This document shows, in pieces, positions 1 through 5,081 of a stretch of 36,066 nucleotides of DNA (the first letter of the stretch is position 1; every line of letters starts with the position of its first letter). Both the position numbers and the translations under genes were made by a program. This DNA is from a virus. The DNA is taken from positions 1-36,066 of the IMG/VR virus record IMGVR_UViG_3300032245_000576; one strand, 5' to 3'. The notes under the pieces are model-generated. The model was not told the DNA's origin and ran no database searches. It worked only from the letters and a program-made list of their open reading frames with translations.

Positions 1-221
1 ATCAGTCGCTATGCACAGTTGAACACACAGATCAATCGTGCCACACTCAAAGCCAACACTGGTGGTGGTGGCGTGAGCAATGCAGAACAGGCAGCAAACA
101 AAGCAGCCAACATGACCAACATTGGTGATCTAACACCATTTGCCGCACTCAATGGCCTGGGACGCAGACAGTACCAAGGCGACTTGACACAAGAAAAAGC
201 CGCAATGATGGCCACAGGACA
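1..221. repeat. Left copy of the 221-bp near-identical window ends
   Basis: Bases 1-221 match 35846-36066 with six differences, at left-copy positions 90, 93, 100, 101, 130 and 132. Three of the four affected codons besides AAA/CGA are silent, and AAA/CGA is a Lys to Arg change. Differences confined to silent or conservative codon changes look like natural variants, not sequencing error. The simplest reading is a circular genome whose contig ends come from two closely related strains. Confidence 0.9.
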
Positions 222-507
222 ATACCAAACACGCAGTCAATTTGACCAAGCCTGGCAAAAGACCGAAGATCAACGCATTCGACAATACGATGCAATCTAT
301 CGTGAACGCTTGAACTTGATCAAACCTTTTGCAGAAAAAGCCAATGCCAATCCCAACGATGCACAGGCACAACAGCGTTATCGTGATGCTGCCATACACT
401 CATTCCGTGTGTATCCCAACCCCGAATACACAGCAGGTTCAGGATGGTCATTCAAGACCAAACAAAGCAAAATGGCTGCTATGGCCGCAGTGGCAGGAGA
501 TAGATAA
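1..507 (+). CDS. C-terminal part of the wrapped internal virion protein (5' end lies at the right edge of the window)
   Basis: The reading frame is open from base 1 to the TAA at 505-507. Its first 221 bases repeat the last 221 bases of the window in the same frame, so this is the end of the gene that starts at 33632. Joined, the protein would be about 906 residues (738 codons before the overlap plus 168 here). This part is polar, rich in Ala, Asn and Gln, with a Gly run (GGGG) near residue 20 and no recognisable catalytic motif. A TTG at 19 could be called as a start, but the continuity makes that unlikely. The stop overlaps the next start as TAATG, typical of translational coupling in a virion gene cluster. 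The gene belongs with the ejection (internal core) proteins. Sure of the frame, moderately sure of the role. Confidence 0.85.
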   Translation: MSRYAQLNTQINRATLKANTGGGGVSNAEQAANKAANMTNIGDLTPFAALNGLGRRQYQGDLTQEKAAMMATGQYQTRSQFDQAWQKTEDQRIRQYDAIYRERLNLIKPFAEKANANPNDAQAQQRYRDAAIHSFRVYPNPEYTAGSGWSFKTKQSKMAAMAAVAGDR

Positions 508-1259
508 TGGATCCAAGAATAGAAAAACTCAAAGCCGCTGGTTTTAGTGATGACGACATTAAAGAATATCTAGCATCAAGCCCACCTCCTGGTGGTGCTG
601 ATCAACAATCTGCCGGAGCCGAACCACCCAGTGTGAACATGGAAGTGCCGCCAACAGAAGCCGCAGCCGTGCCACCCGAAGCCAATTGGATGGAAAAAGG
701 TGTCACTGCTGCCAAGGCCATTATACCTGACAATCCCATGGATGCCTTGGTCAAAGTCGGTGAAGGTGCTTTGGCCTACAAAGGATTACAGGCTTGGAAA
801 CAAAGCAGCCTGGCCAGTCAAGCCAGAGCCGCTGCCGAACAGGCTGCTGAAGCCGGACGACAAGCAAGATTCAATGCAAAATTTCCTGCACCAACAACTG
901 TAGCCGCTCCACCAGTTGCTCCACCAGTTGCTCCACCAGCGGCTCCTCCTGCCGCACCTGCTGCCGCACAACAATCTGGTATCATGCAACGCGGTATGGA
1001 TTATGCACGCCAAATGCAACGAGTGGCTGCTGACAAAGTCATGCAAGGCGCAAGAGCAGTTGCCCCATATGCTGAAAGTGCGGCAGGTGCTGCCAGATCC
1101 ATAGCACCAGCAGCCATTGGATTGACTGCGGCATTGATGCCTGGTAATGCCAACCAGAACTATCCTGTGCCACAAAAAGGTCCATATCGCGGCATGGAAA
1201 TCAATCCCAACACACGCAGACCTTGGACCGCACAAGAACTTGCACAAATCAACAGGTAA
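507..1259 (+). CDS. Ala/Pro-rich putative virion (ejection) protein
   Basis: A 250-residue protein of unknown function. It starts with a short charged segment (IEKLKAAGFSDDDIKEYLAS), followed by a Pro/Gly-rich low-complexity stretch, an Ala-rich helix around residues 95-125, and a Pro-Val-Ala linker around 130-155 encoded by tandem 15-bp units near 905-945. A second Ala-rich region with a mildly hydrophobic patch (IAPAAIGLTAALM) follows around 205-217. The start ATG overlaps the previous stop (TAATG), and the Dps-like gene follows after 3 bp, so it sits in the ejection-protein operon. Composition and position suggest a minor internal virion protein; no enzyme motif is visible. Confidence 0.75.
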   Translation: MDPRIEKLKAAGFSDDDIKEYLASSPPPGGADQQSAGAEPPSVNMEVPPTEAAAVPPEANWMEKGVTAAKAIIPDNPMDALVKVGEGALAYKGLQAWKQSSLASQARAAAEQAAEAGRQARFNAKFPAPTTVAAPPVAPPVAPPAAPPAAPAAAQQSGIMQRGMDYARQMQRVAADKVMQGARAVAPYAESAAGAARSIAPAAIGLTAALMPGNANQNYPVPQKGPYRGMEINPNTRRPWTAQELAQINR

Positions 1260-1262
1260 TAT

Positions 1263-1694
1263 ATGAACACAGTAGAACAACTAACCCAAGTATTCAATGA
1301 CAACTTTGTGGCATATTTCCGCAGCCATTCTGCACACCTAAATGTAGTGGGCAGAAACTTCCGCAGTGATCACAAGTTGTTGCAGGGTGTTTATGAACGA
1401 CGCCAAGCACAAATTGATCAGATAGGTGAACTGATTCGTAGTTTAGGTGAGTCGGCACCGCGTAGCATAATGGAGATATTAAATGACAGTGAAATTGATG
1501 ATGACGAAGTTGCAGGAGACAGTGAAGACCTATTGGGCACGGTTCGTGACAACTTGGAAAGCCTCAAAGGCTGCTATGAAGAACTCATGGCAGTTGCTAC
1601 TGCAGAAGGTCACGAAGAAATAGCCAATTACGCACAGGATCAAATCCTGGACTTGGCCAAATCAATTTGGATGTTGGACGCTACACTGGACTAA
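1263..1694 (+). CDS. dps: Dps/ferritin-like protein with intact ferroxidase residues
   Basis: A 143-residue protein, a little shorter than typical bacterial Dps (150-170). The spacing of ligands matches Dps exactly: His25 (in HLNVVG), His37 (in SDHKLL), Asp52 and Glu56 (in IDQIGE) correspond to the two His, the Asp and the Glu of the inter-subunit ferroxidase centre (H+12, +15, +4). The rest is helical and acidic (DDDEVAGDSED around 88-98), consistent with a four-helix bundle; the N terminus lacks a Lys-rich DNA-binding tail. In the family these proteins oxidise and store iron and protect DNA from peroxide. It lies 3 bp after a virion gene and is last in the plus-strand late operon, so it may be packaged or made late. 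The family call is solid; virion location is inference. Confidence 0.85.
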   Translation: MNTVEQLTQVFNDNFVAYFRSHSAHLNVVGRNFRSDHKLLQGVYERRQAQIDQIGELIRSLGESAPRSIMEILNDSEIDDDEVAGDSEDLLGTVRDNLESLKGCYEELMAVATAEGHEEIANYAQDQILDLAKSIWMLDATLD

Positions 1695-1732
1695 GGTTAA
1701 CACATTAGGACACCATCAAGAACCCAGGGATT

Positions 1733-2272
1733 TTATGTGTTTCTAACTGGGGCATCAAGGGAATTGGCAGGCCCACTTGTACCGTGTTCAAGTCTACGAT
1801 AGCAATAACTACCACGAACTGAGTAGCCAGCGCGGCGATGCAGTTCCAAGAAGCCTGCTTGTTCGTGTCGCATTGTGGTTGAGCACACAATCTTTATACC
1901 ATAAGCACCACACCAAGTTTCTTGTATCGCAATCATGTCCTGTACCAATCGTACTCGTGTGCGGCCAGGCAATGACATGTCCAAGTGAATCATGCGTGTC
2001 ATTGACATTTCCTCATCCGACCAAGGTGCTCGTTGGTTGCGTATTGTCCACAGATAGGCCAAGATACAGCCAGTATCATTGGATTTAGCAACTGTTATCA
2101 GTTCCGACCCTGGTGTGTAAAACTGATTCACCACTGCCTGTGCCACATTGCGTGAATAGGCAATGGGGTCTGGAGTAAAGATATCATCTATCTCGTTTTG
2201 AAAATGTGTTTGTGCGATTGTGACTATGGGCACAATGTCAGTGCCTGCTGCTGGATGCCATGTGTATTTCAT
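1733..2272 (-). CDS. GNAT-like acetyltransferase, predicted leaderless
   Basis: A 179-residue protein starting MKYTWHP. The pattern of central strands, a basic loop LPGRTRVRLVQDM (about residues 105-117, resembling the acetyl-CoA pyrophosphate loop and following helix) and a C-terminal F-x-E-L-H-R-R-A-G-Y segment resembles GNAT N-acetyltransferases; many phages carry such orphans with unknown substrates. I chose the ATG at 2272 over an upstream ATG at 2305 because an AATAAATA octamer begins exactly 13 bases before it and no Shine-Dalgarno is present. Using 2305 would place the start codon upstream of that promoter. It is convergent with the Dps-like gene (38-bp gap) and divergent from the HNH gene. 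Family assignment is moderate. Confidence 0.65.
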   Translation of the reverse strand: MKYTWHPAAGTDIVPIVTIAQTHFQNEIDDIFTPDPIAYSRNVAQAVVNQFYTPGSELITVAKSNDTGCILAYLWTIRNQRAPWSDEEMSMTRMIHLDMSLPGRTRVRLVQDMIAIQETWCGAYGIKIVCSTTMRHEQAGFLELHRRAGYSVRGSYCYRRLEHGTSGPANSLDAPVRNT

Positions 2273-2277
2273 GCTTT

Positions 2278-2285
2278 TATTTATT
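2278..2285 (-). promoter_or_regulatory. T4-late-like promoter octamer (AATAAATA) for the acetyltransferase
   Basis: On the minus strand AATAAATA begins at 2285, 13 bases before the ATG at 2272. In T4 late promoters the octamer spans about -13 to -6, so the transcript would start on the A of the ATG. It forms one half of a perfect palindrome with the plus-strand octamer at 2289-2296. Confidence 0.6.
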
Positions 2286-2288
2286 AGC

Positions 2289-2296
2289 AATAAATA
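2289..2296 (+). promoter_or_regulatory. T4-late-like promoter octamer (AATAAATA) for the HNH gene
   Basis: AATAAATA begins 28 bases before the ATG at 2317. The predicted start near 2302 leaves a 15-nt leader carrying AAGGAGA (2304-2310). The same 28-base spacing recurs at 3688 and 11807, and the first 11 bases (AATAAATAACA) are shared with 3688. Confidence 0.65.
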
Positions 2297-2316
2297 ACAG
2301 CACAAGGAGAACTAAC

Positions 2317-2682
2317 ATGGCCGGAAGACCCAGAACAGAACTACGCACAAAAATATTTGACATTTGGACCAACCTAAACTACATCAATCGTCATCAGCAG
2401 TCAGGCACCAATGGTTGTGTGGAATGGACAGCAGGCAAGCATCGTCAAGGCTATGGCATGGTGGGTGCTTGGAGACTGGATGGCACCAAGATAATGACCA
2501 CAGTGCATCGTGTGTTGGGACGCATCAAATATAATCGTGCTCTTGCTGAAGATGAATACATTGTGCATACCTGTTCAAACATGAGTTGTGTAAATCCTGA
2601 TCATCTTGTGCTGGGTGATCGAAGCACCATACATCAAGTCATGCGGCAGAACCGACGCGGTAAACACTACCAAGACAAATAA
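2317..2682 (+). CDS. HNH homing-type endonuclease
   Basis: A 121-residue protein. The core is VHRVLGR (His64), then VHTCSNMSC (His84, Cys86, Cys91) and VNPDHLVLG (Asn93, His96), the Zn-knuckle HNH_3 arrangement C-x4-C with N-P-x-H-L seen in free-standing phage HNH nucleases. The family cuts DNA and often spreads itself or neighbouring sequence between phages. The ATG at 2317 has an excellent AAGGAGA 6 bases upstream and a late-type octamer 28 bases upstream. A strong bidirectional terminator follows 3 bases after the stop, so it is a monocistronic unit. Directly beyond lies the structured-RNA region, a typical insertion neighbourhood for mobile nucleases. Confidence 0.88.
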   Translation: MAGRPRTELRTKIFDIWTNLNYINRHQQSGTNGCVEWTAGKHRQGYGMVGAWRLDGTKIMTTVHRVLGRIKYNRALAEDEYIVHTCSNMSCVNPDHLVLGDRSTIHQVMRQNRRGKHYQDK

Positions 2683-2685
2683 AGA

Positions 2686-2709
2686 AAAAGCCCCAGTCGA
2701 GGGGCTTTT
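2686..2709. terminator. Bidirectional intrinsic terminator
   Basis: A perfect 9-bp stem, AAAAGCCCC (2686-2694) with GGGGCTTTT (2701-2709), has a 6-base loop; both strands end in a U tract. It closes the HNH transcript on plus, and on minus it lies 20 bases after the end of the 2730-2898 structured RNA. Confidence 0.88.
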
Positions 2710-2729
2710 CTGTATCACAACCAAAGGAT

Positions 2730-2898
2730 GTCAGGGCTGAAGAGCGGGACTAGGACAGATACCATGGCAACGGCATCAACTTGAAAAGGACCTCAATGAA
2801 CTCCTAACACTTTACCTTTAGGATATAGAGGGGTCTGCCCACTTCAGACTGCGTTTATCACTCATGTCGCGATTGATATGAGATCCTTCAGTCCTGAC
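2730..2898 (-). ncRNA. Candidate 169-nt late structured RNA, family unknown
   Basis: Read on the minus strand, GTCAGGACTGAAG (2898-2886) pairs with CTTCAGCCCTGAC (2742-2730): 13 continuous pairs, one of them G-U, closing a 143-nt interior. Inside are hairpins at 2861-2865/2878-2882, 2833-2837/2845-2849 and 2802-2807/2818-2823. A CATAAATA octamer on the minus strand (2911-2904) begins exactly 13 bases before base 2898, so by T4 geometry the transcript starts on the first base of the closing stem. The bidirectional terminator at 2709-2686 would end it, giving about 213 nt. There is no ORF of note inside. It begins just after the DUF3820-like stop codon. I do not recognise it as 6S, tmRNA or RNase P. 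Confidence 0.6.
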
Positions 2899-2903
2899 AA
2901 TTT

Positions 2904-2911
2904 TATTTATG
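2904..2911 (-). promoter_or_regulatory. T4-late-like promoter octamer (CATAAATA) for the 169-nt RNA
   Basis: Minus-strand CATAAATA starts at 2911 and overlaps the TAA stop (2909-2907) of the DUF3820-like gene. Thirteen bases on is 2898, the first base of the RNA stem. No start codon with a Shine-Dalgarno follows, so it serves an RNA and not a protein. Confidence 0.6.
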
Positions 2912-3116
2912 CTGACTTTTGAATAGTGCTGTTTTCACGGCGTAAACTGGGATATCTGCGTTGCAGTTCAATTGAAAACATGTCCGCAGTGGCCCTGTCC
3001 TTGCAGTTCAACACACCCCATTTGAGATATCCATCTGGAACTTCTTTGAGATATTTGCCTTTGTGAACGCCAAAAGGCATTCGTGTGTATGCGTAAACAT
3101 TATACCAATTTTTCAT
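2907..3116 (-). CDS. DUF3820-like small protein
   Basis: A 69-residue protein. Residues 13-34 carry the hallmark of the DUF3820 (QSregVF) family: MPFGVHKGK followed by LKEVPDGYLKWG. The family is common in phages and at the end of some exonuclease proteins, but its biochemical role is not settled. The ATG at 3116 is preceded by AAGGAGA at good spacing and by a TATAAT-like -10 box (3139-3134), so it has its own vegetative-type promoter, unlike the late genes. It lies between the two structured RNA candidates on the same strand, and read-through from the late promoter at 3632 would also cover it. Confidence 0.78.
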   Translation of the reverse strand: MKNWYNVYAYTRMPFGVHKGKYLKEVPDGYLKWGVLNCKDRATADMFSIELQRRYPSLRRENSTIQKSA

Positions 3117-3133
3117 TTGATTCTCCTTGAACT

Positions 3134-3162
3134 ATTATACAACCTCTTGAGATCTCTTGCGA
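3134..3162 (-). promoter_or_regulatory. Sigma70-type promoter for the DUF3820-like gene
   Basis: Minus-strand TATAAT lies at 3139-3134, about 18 bases upstream of the ATG. The -35 region (about 3162-3157) matches poorly and falls inside the GAGATCT arm of an inverted repeat, which may mean an activator or repressor acts here. Confidence 0.5.
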
Positions 3163-3190
3163 GATCTATTGAGTGTCTTCGCCACTCAAT
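3150..3190 (-). other. Two adjacent hairpins upstream of the DUF3820-like gene
   Basis: AGATCTC (3150-3156) and GAGATCT (3161-3167) form a perfect 7-bp inverted repeat; on the minus strand the loop is GCAA, a GNRA tetraloop. Next to it ATTGAGTG (3168-3175) pairs with CACTCAAT (3183-3190) around a 7-base loop. They may be the 3' end of the large minus-strand RNA candidate, an operator over the promoter, or both. On plus, the second hairpin is followed by GTTTTCTTTCTT and could end antisense transcription. Confidence 0.55.
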
Positions 3191-3199
3191 GTTTTCTTT

Positions 3200-3619
3200 C
3201 TTGATTGATGCCTGGGCGATGTTGGAGTCAGAATCACGCTGTCCGAGCAGCGTGACAGTGATGGGCAGCCATCATCAGATCCTAATAAACACACCATCTC
3301 TGGCTGGGCAGGTTTTGCTATCTCCCATTTCAGTGTCGAACATACGCAAGCAACAGCAGAATTAGGACTCTGAACTCTGTTGCTTTGTGGGGTACCTTGC
3401 GGCGTGTTATCCCACTCACTTTGAACCTGTACGATTGAGCAAACAGTTTGACTTCACAGTCGTTGTTTAGGGCATCCTCTCGGGTAGTGCTCAAAAGCCC
3501 CAGTAGCATCTGGGAACTGGCTACCGTCACACATCAGAACGGATTCACCAACGGTATTACAATCGGCCCGTCAACCTTTGTTGCTATTAGTATTTTTTGG
3601 ATTTACAAGATCCTTTTCA
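3200..3619 (-). ncRNA. Candidate large multi-branched structured RNA
   Basis: This stretch has no credible gene but is dense in helices: 3234-3241/3248-3255 (8 bp), 3259-3264/3269-3274, 3349-3356/3377-3384 extended by 3357-3360/3369-3372, 3387-3394/3408-3415 (8 bp with one G-U), 3441-3445/3464-3468 with 3450-3453/3458-3461, and 3483-3487/3521-3525 enclosing 3499-3503/3510-3514. Long-range pairs 3309-3314/3424-3429 and 3207-3212/3471-3476 nest these without conflict into a multi-branch fold. On the minus strand the terminal loops at 3454-3457 (GTGA) and 3397-3400 (GCAA), and the neighbouring loop at 3157-3160 (GCAA), are GNRA tetraloops; on plus they are not. A minus-strand ACTAAATA at 3632-3625 predicts a start near 3619. 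The fold resembles ornate phage RNAs such as GOLLD or ROOL only in general style; identity is unproven. Confidence 0.5.
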
Positions 3620-3624
3620 TACTG

Positions 3625-3632
3625 TATTTAGT
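3625..3632 (-). promoter_or_regulatory. T4-late-like octamer (ACTAAATA) upstream of the large RNA candidate
   Basis: Minus-strand ACTAAATA begins at 3632; a start 13 bases on falls at 3619. An ATG at 3620 opens only a five-codon frame, so the transcript is probably non-coding. A small hairpin (3613-3599) would form at its 5' end. Confidence 0.5.
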
Positions 3633-3640
3633 GCAATGAC

Positions 3641-3678
3641 AAAAAAGCCAAGATTTTCCCTTGTGATTTGGTTTTTTT
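3641..3678. terminator. Intrinsic terminator or insulator between divergent late promoters
   Basis: AAAAAAGCCAA (3641-3651) pairs with TTGGTTTTTTT (3668-3678), with one G-U pair; the T8 run at 3672-3679 follows the stem on plus. It lies between the minus octamer at 3625-3632 and the plus octamer at 3688-3695, so it would stop plus-strand read-through just before the new promoter. Confidence 0.65.
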
Positions 3679-3687
3679 TGGTATTCT

Positions 3688-3695
3688 AATAAATA
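3688..3695 (+). promoter_or_regulatory. T4-late-like promoter octamer (AATAAATA)
   Basis: AATAAATA begins 28 bases before the ATG at 3716. The predicted leader near 3701-3715 contains AAAAGGAG. Spacing and flanking bases copy the HNH promoter at 2289. Confidence 0.65.
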
Positions 3696-3715
3696 ACAGT
3701 ACAAAAGGAGTTATC

Positions 3716-4138
3716 ATGGCTGAATTCAAATACAAACGCAAGCAGGAAATGGAACCTCGCCCCGGGCAGAAGTTTGCCACAGTTTATATCAAGCAAACTG
3801 ATTTAGAACACGCAAGGTTGAGAAACTGGTTGGTGCAAGTGGCAGAACATATTTTGGGTGTGTGTGAAATCAATGCCAGCATGGCTGAATGGTTCAGTTC
3901 ACCACACAGAGACTTCAAGAAAAGTGTGCGTGGTGAATTCTACACACCCGAAGATCTCTTGACAGACATGATCAATCAGTTGGCACTGGGTCGCGATTTG
4001 CCGGAAGCAATGTTGAATCGTTGGAATCGCTTGGTGGAGTCAACGCCCTGGGAGATCCAAATGATTCCAGAAGCCGAACGCAGGGTTCAGGCAGGGGCTC
4101 GTGGTAAAGACTCTTTTCGAGCCATATTCCACGCTTGA
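3716..4138 (+). CDS. Unknown 140-residue protein with its own late promoter
   Basis: I do not recognise this protein. It starts MAEFKYKRKQEME, is mixed charged and mostly helical, and has several Trp residues (NWLVQVAEHIL, AEWFSSPH, NRWNRLVES, TPWEIQM), suggesting a compact folded domain. No signal peptide, membrane segment or metal motif is seen. The ATG at 3716 is chosen over one at 3668 because AAAAGGAG lies just upstream and the earlier ATG falls inside a terminator and ahead of the promoter. It is monocistronic: promoter at 3688, and a hairpin at 4172-4188 between it and the convergent minus-strand gene. It may be a late accessory factor. Confidence 0.75.
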   Translation: MAEFKYKRKQEMEPRPGQKFATVYIKQTDLEHARLRNWLVQVAEHILGVCEINASMAEWFSSPHRDFKKSVRGEFYTPEDLLTDMINQLALGRDLPEAMLNRWNRLVESTPWEIQMIPEAERRVQAGARGKDSFRAIFHA

Positions 4139-4171
4139 CGCTTCTTTGATAGACTTGAGTTGATTTGATCA

Positions 4172-4188
4172 CGCAGTATTTAACTGCG
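4172..4188. terminator. Hairpin between convergent genes, probable weak terminator
   Basis: CGCAGT (4172-4177) pairs with ACTGCG (4183-4188) around ATTTA, between the ends of the convergent genes at 3716-4138 and 4180-4338. The flanking T tracts are short. The minus strand also contains GTTAAATA here, which could instead be a promoter; I favour the hairpin. Confidence 0.45.
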
Positions 4189-4338
4189 CACTTTACTCTT
4201 GACAGGTTGTTTTCTTACCAGTTCTATTTCCACTGCTTGAGCAATGATTTCTTGTGCTACATCTTGCCCGTGTTCGCGTATGAGTCGCTGTATAAGGCCT
4301 TGCATGCGCAATCTATCCAATAACTTGTTGAGGTTCAT
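4180..4338 (-). CDS. Small helical protein, predicted leaderless
   Basis: A 52-residue protein starting MNLNKLLDRLRM, amphipathic and basic, probably all helical, with no known motif. An upstream ATG at 4416 would add 26 unrelated residues and run back through a terminator, so I use 4338. TCTAAATA on the minus strand begins 13 bases before this ATG, so the transcript is predicted to start on it; no Shine-Dalgarno exists. It lies downstream of the methyltransferase operon but is separated from it by a terminator. Confidence 0.6.
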   Translation of the reverse strand: MNLNKLLDRLRMQGLIQRLIREHGQDVAQEIIAQAVEIELVRKQPVKSKVRS

Positions 4339-4343
4339 AATAG

Positions 4344-4351
4344 TATTTAGA
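4344..4351 (-). promoter_or_regulatory. T4-late-like promoter octamer (TCTAAATA), leaderless class
   Basis: Minus-strand TCTAAATA starts at 4351, 13 bases before the ATG at 4338. It is the same geometry as at 2272, 6253 and 28363. Confidence 0.6.
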
Positions 4352-4361
4352 CAAAAGAAAC

Positions 4362-4438
4362 AAAAAAAGGTGGTGGGTTCGTCAGGCCTGCCCACCGTCA
4401 GGTTCGGAGTGCTCAAATGTCACTAAAAGCACCCTGAC
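4362..4438 (-). terminator. Structured 3' end and terminator of the minus-strand methyltransferase operon
   Basis: On minus, GTCAGG (4438-4433) pairs with CCTGAC (4402-4397) and the adjacent GTGCT (4432-4428) with AGCAC (4413-4409). The terminator proper follows: GGTGGG (4396-4391) with CCCACC (4377-4372), then a T7 tract (4368-4362). It lies just after the stop at 4443. Confidence 0.72.
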
Positions 4439-4442
4439 TATT

Positions 4443-5081
4443 TTATATCACTTGCACAGCCACAGGCTGATAGTTGCCGCCTGACACCCAACCTATGTAT
4501 CTGTAGTCAGTGCGTTCTTCTTGCCAGGCACGGAACTCGTGTTGCTGCCATCCAGGATAGTTCCAGTATTCATCAAACACAATGATGGTGCCAGGTTGGA
4601 TTCGATCACGCAGGTGTGCAAACACATCTCGTGTGGCCTGATACAGGTCGCAGTCAATGTGTATCAAACTTGCTGGACCCGGGTGTTGAGCACACCAATC
4701 AGGCAGGGTTTGGTCAAAGCGTCCCACCACCAAGTGAACATTGGCAGGCACTGCAGGAGGTTTCTGTGCAAAGTGTCCGGCTTTCATGCCATTCCAGTCT
4801 TCGTAAATGCCTTCAAAGCCATCAAAGCCGTAAATGTCATGCGTGGGAAACAGTTGAGCCCAGTGTCTGATGCTACGCCCAGTGGCCACACCAAACTCCA
4901 AGATGTATCCACCTTGTAGCACCTGCCGACTCACTGCCTGGTGCAATCGCAAATCACTGTGGTATGCAGGCACTGCCGCCATGTGTTGCTGTCGATACAG
5001 TTCACTGTCCGCTGTCCGCTGTGGCCGGGGTGCATTGCGATAACGCCAGGCCTGCTGGATGTCGTCTAGGATGTATTTCAT
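4443..5081 (-). CDS. TylF/MycF-like SAM-dependent methyltransferase
   Basis: A 212-residue class I methyltransferase. The SAM-binding loop is LEFGVATGRS (61-70), followed by an acidic strand end GFDGFEG (85-91), HIDCDLY (141-147, likely metal and substrate side) and IVFDEYW (167-173). This order matches the macrocin O-methyltransferase (TylF/MycF) family, whose members methylate sugar hydroxyls using Mg2+; phage members probably act on glycans or nucleotide sugars, but the substrate is unknown. I take the ATG at 5081, which overlaps the upstream stop as ATGA, instead of 5126, which would overlap it by 49 bases. It is last in the operon led by the promoter at 5791-5819, and a terminator follows. 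Confidence 0.8.
   Translation of the reverse strand: MKYILDDIQQAWRYRNAPRPQRTADSELYRQQHMAAVPAYHSDLRLHQAVSRQVLQGGYILEFGVATGRSIRHWAQLFPTHDIYGFDGFEGIYEDWNGMKAGHFAQKPPAVPANVHLVVGRFDQTLPDWCAQHPGPASLIHIDCDLYQATRDVFAHLRDRIQPGTIIVFDEYWNYPGWQQHEFRAWQEERTDYRYIGWVSGGNYQPVAVQVI

Noticed and set aside
9-215. Minus-strand frame repeated at both window ends
   Set aside because: It appears twice only because the ends overlap, and it is antisense to the internal virion protein.
786-1280. 164-codon minus-strand frame rich in Cys and Ser
   Set aside because: Shadow of the Ala/Pro-rich gene on plus; the composition (Cys, Trp, Gly, Ser) is typical of antisense to Ala codons.
3330-3530. 66-codon minus-strand frame inside the large RNA candidate
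   Set aside because: It has no ribosome site, its codons follow the RNA stems, and the product has no motif. RNA structure explains the region better.
3200-3600. Possible tmRNA, RNase P RNA or tRNA in the gene-poor stretch
   Set aside because: No tRNA-like acceptor and T-loop (GTTCRA-type) with a matching 5' arm, no RNase P core motif such as GAGGAAAGTCC, and no tag-peptide frame were found on either strand.
3972-4172. Minus-strand frame with a GTG start 12 bases after a GTTAAATA octamer
   Set aside because: It is fully antisense to the end of the 3716-4138 gene, the product looks random, and the octamer is part of a hairpin between convergent genes. A leaderless gene is possible but not supported.
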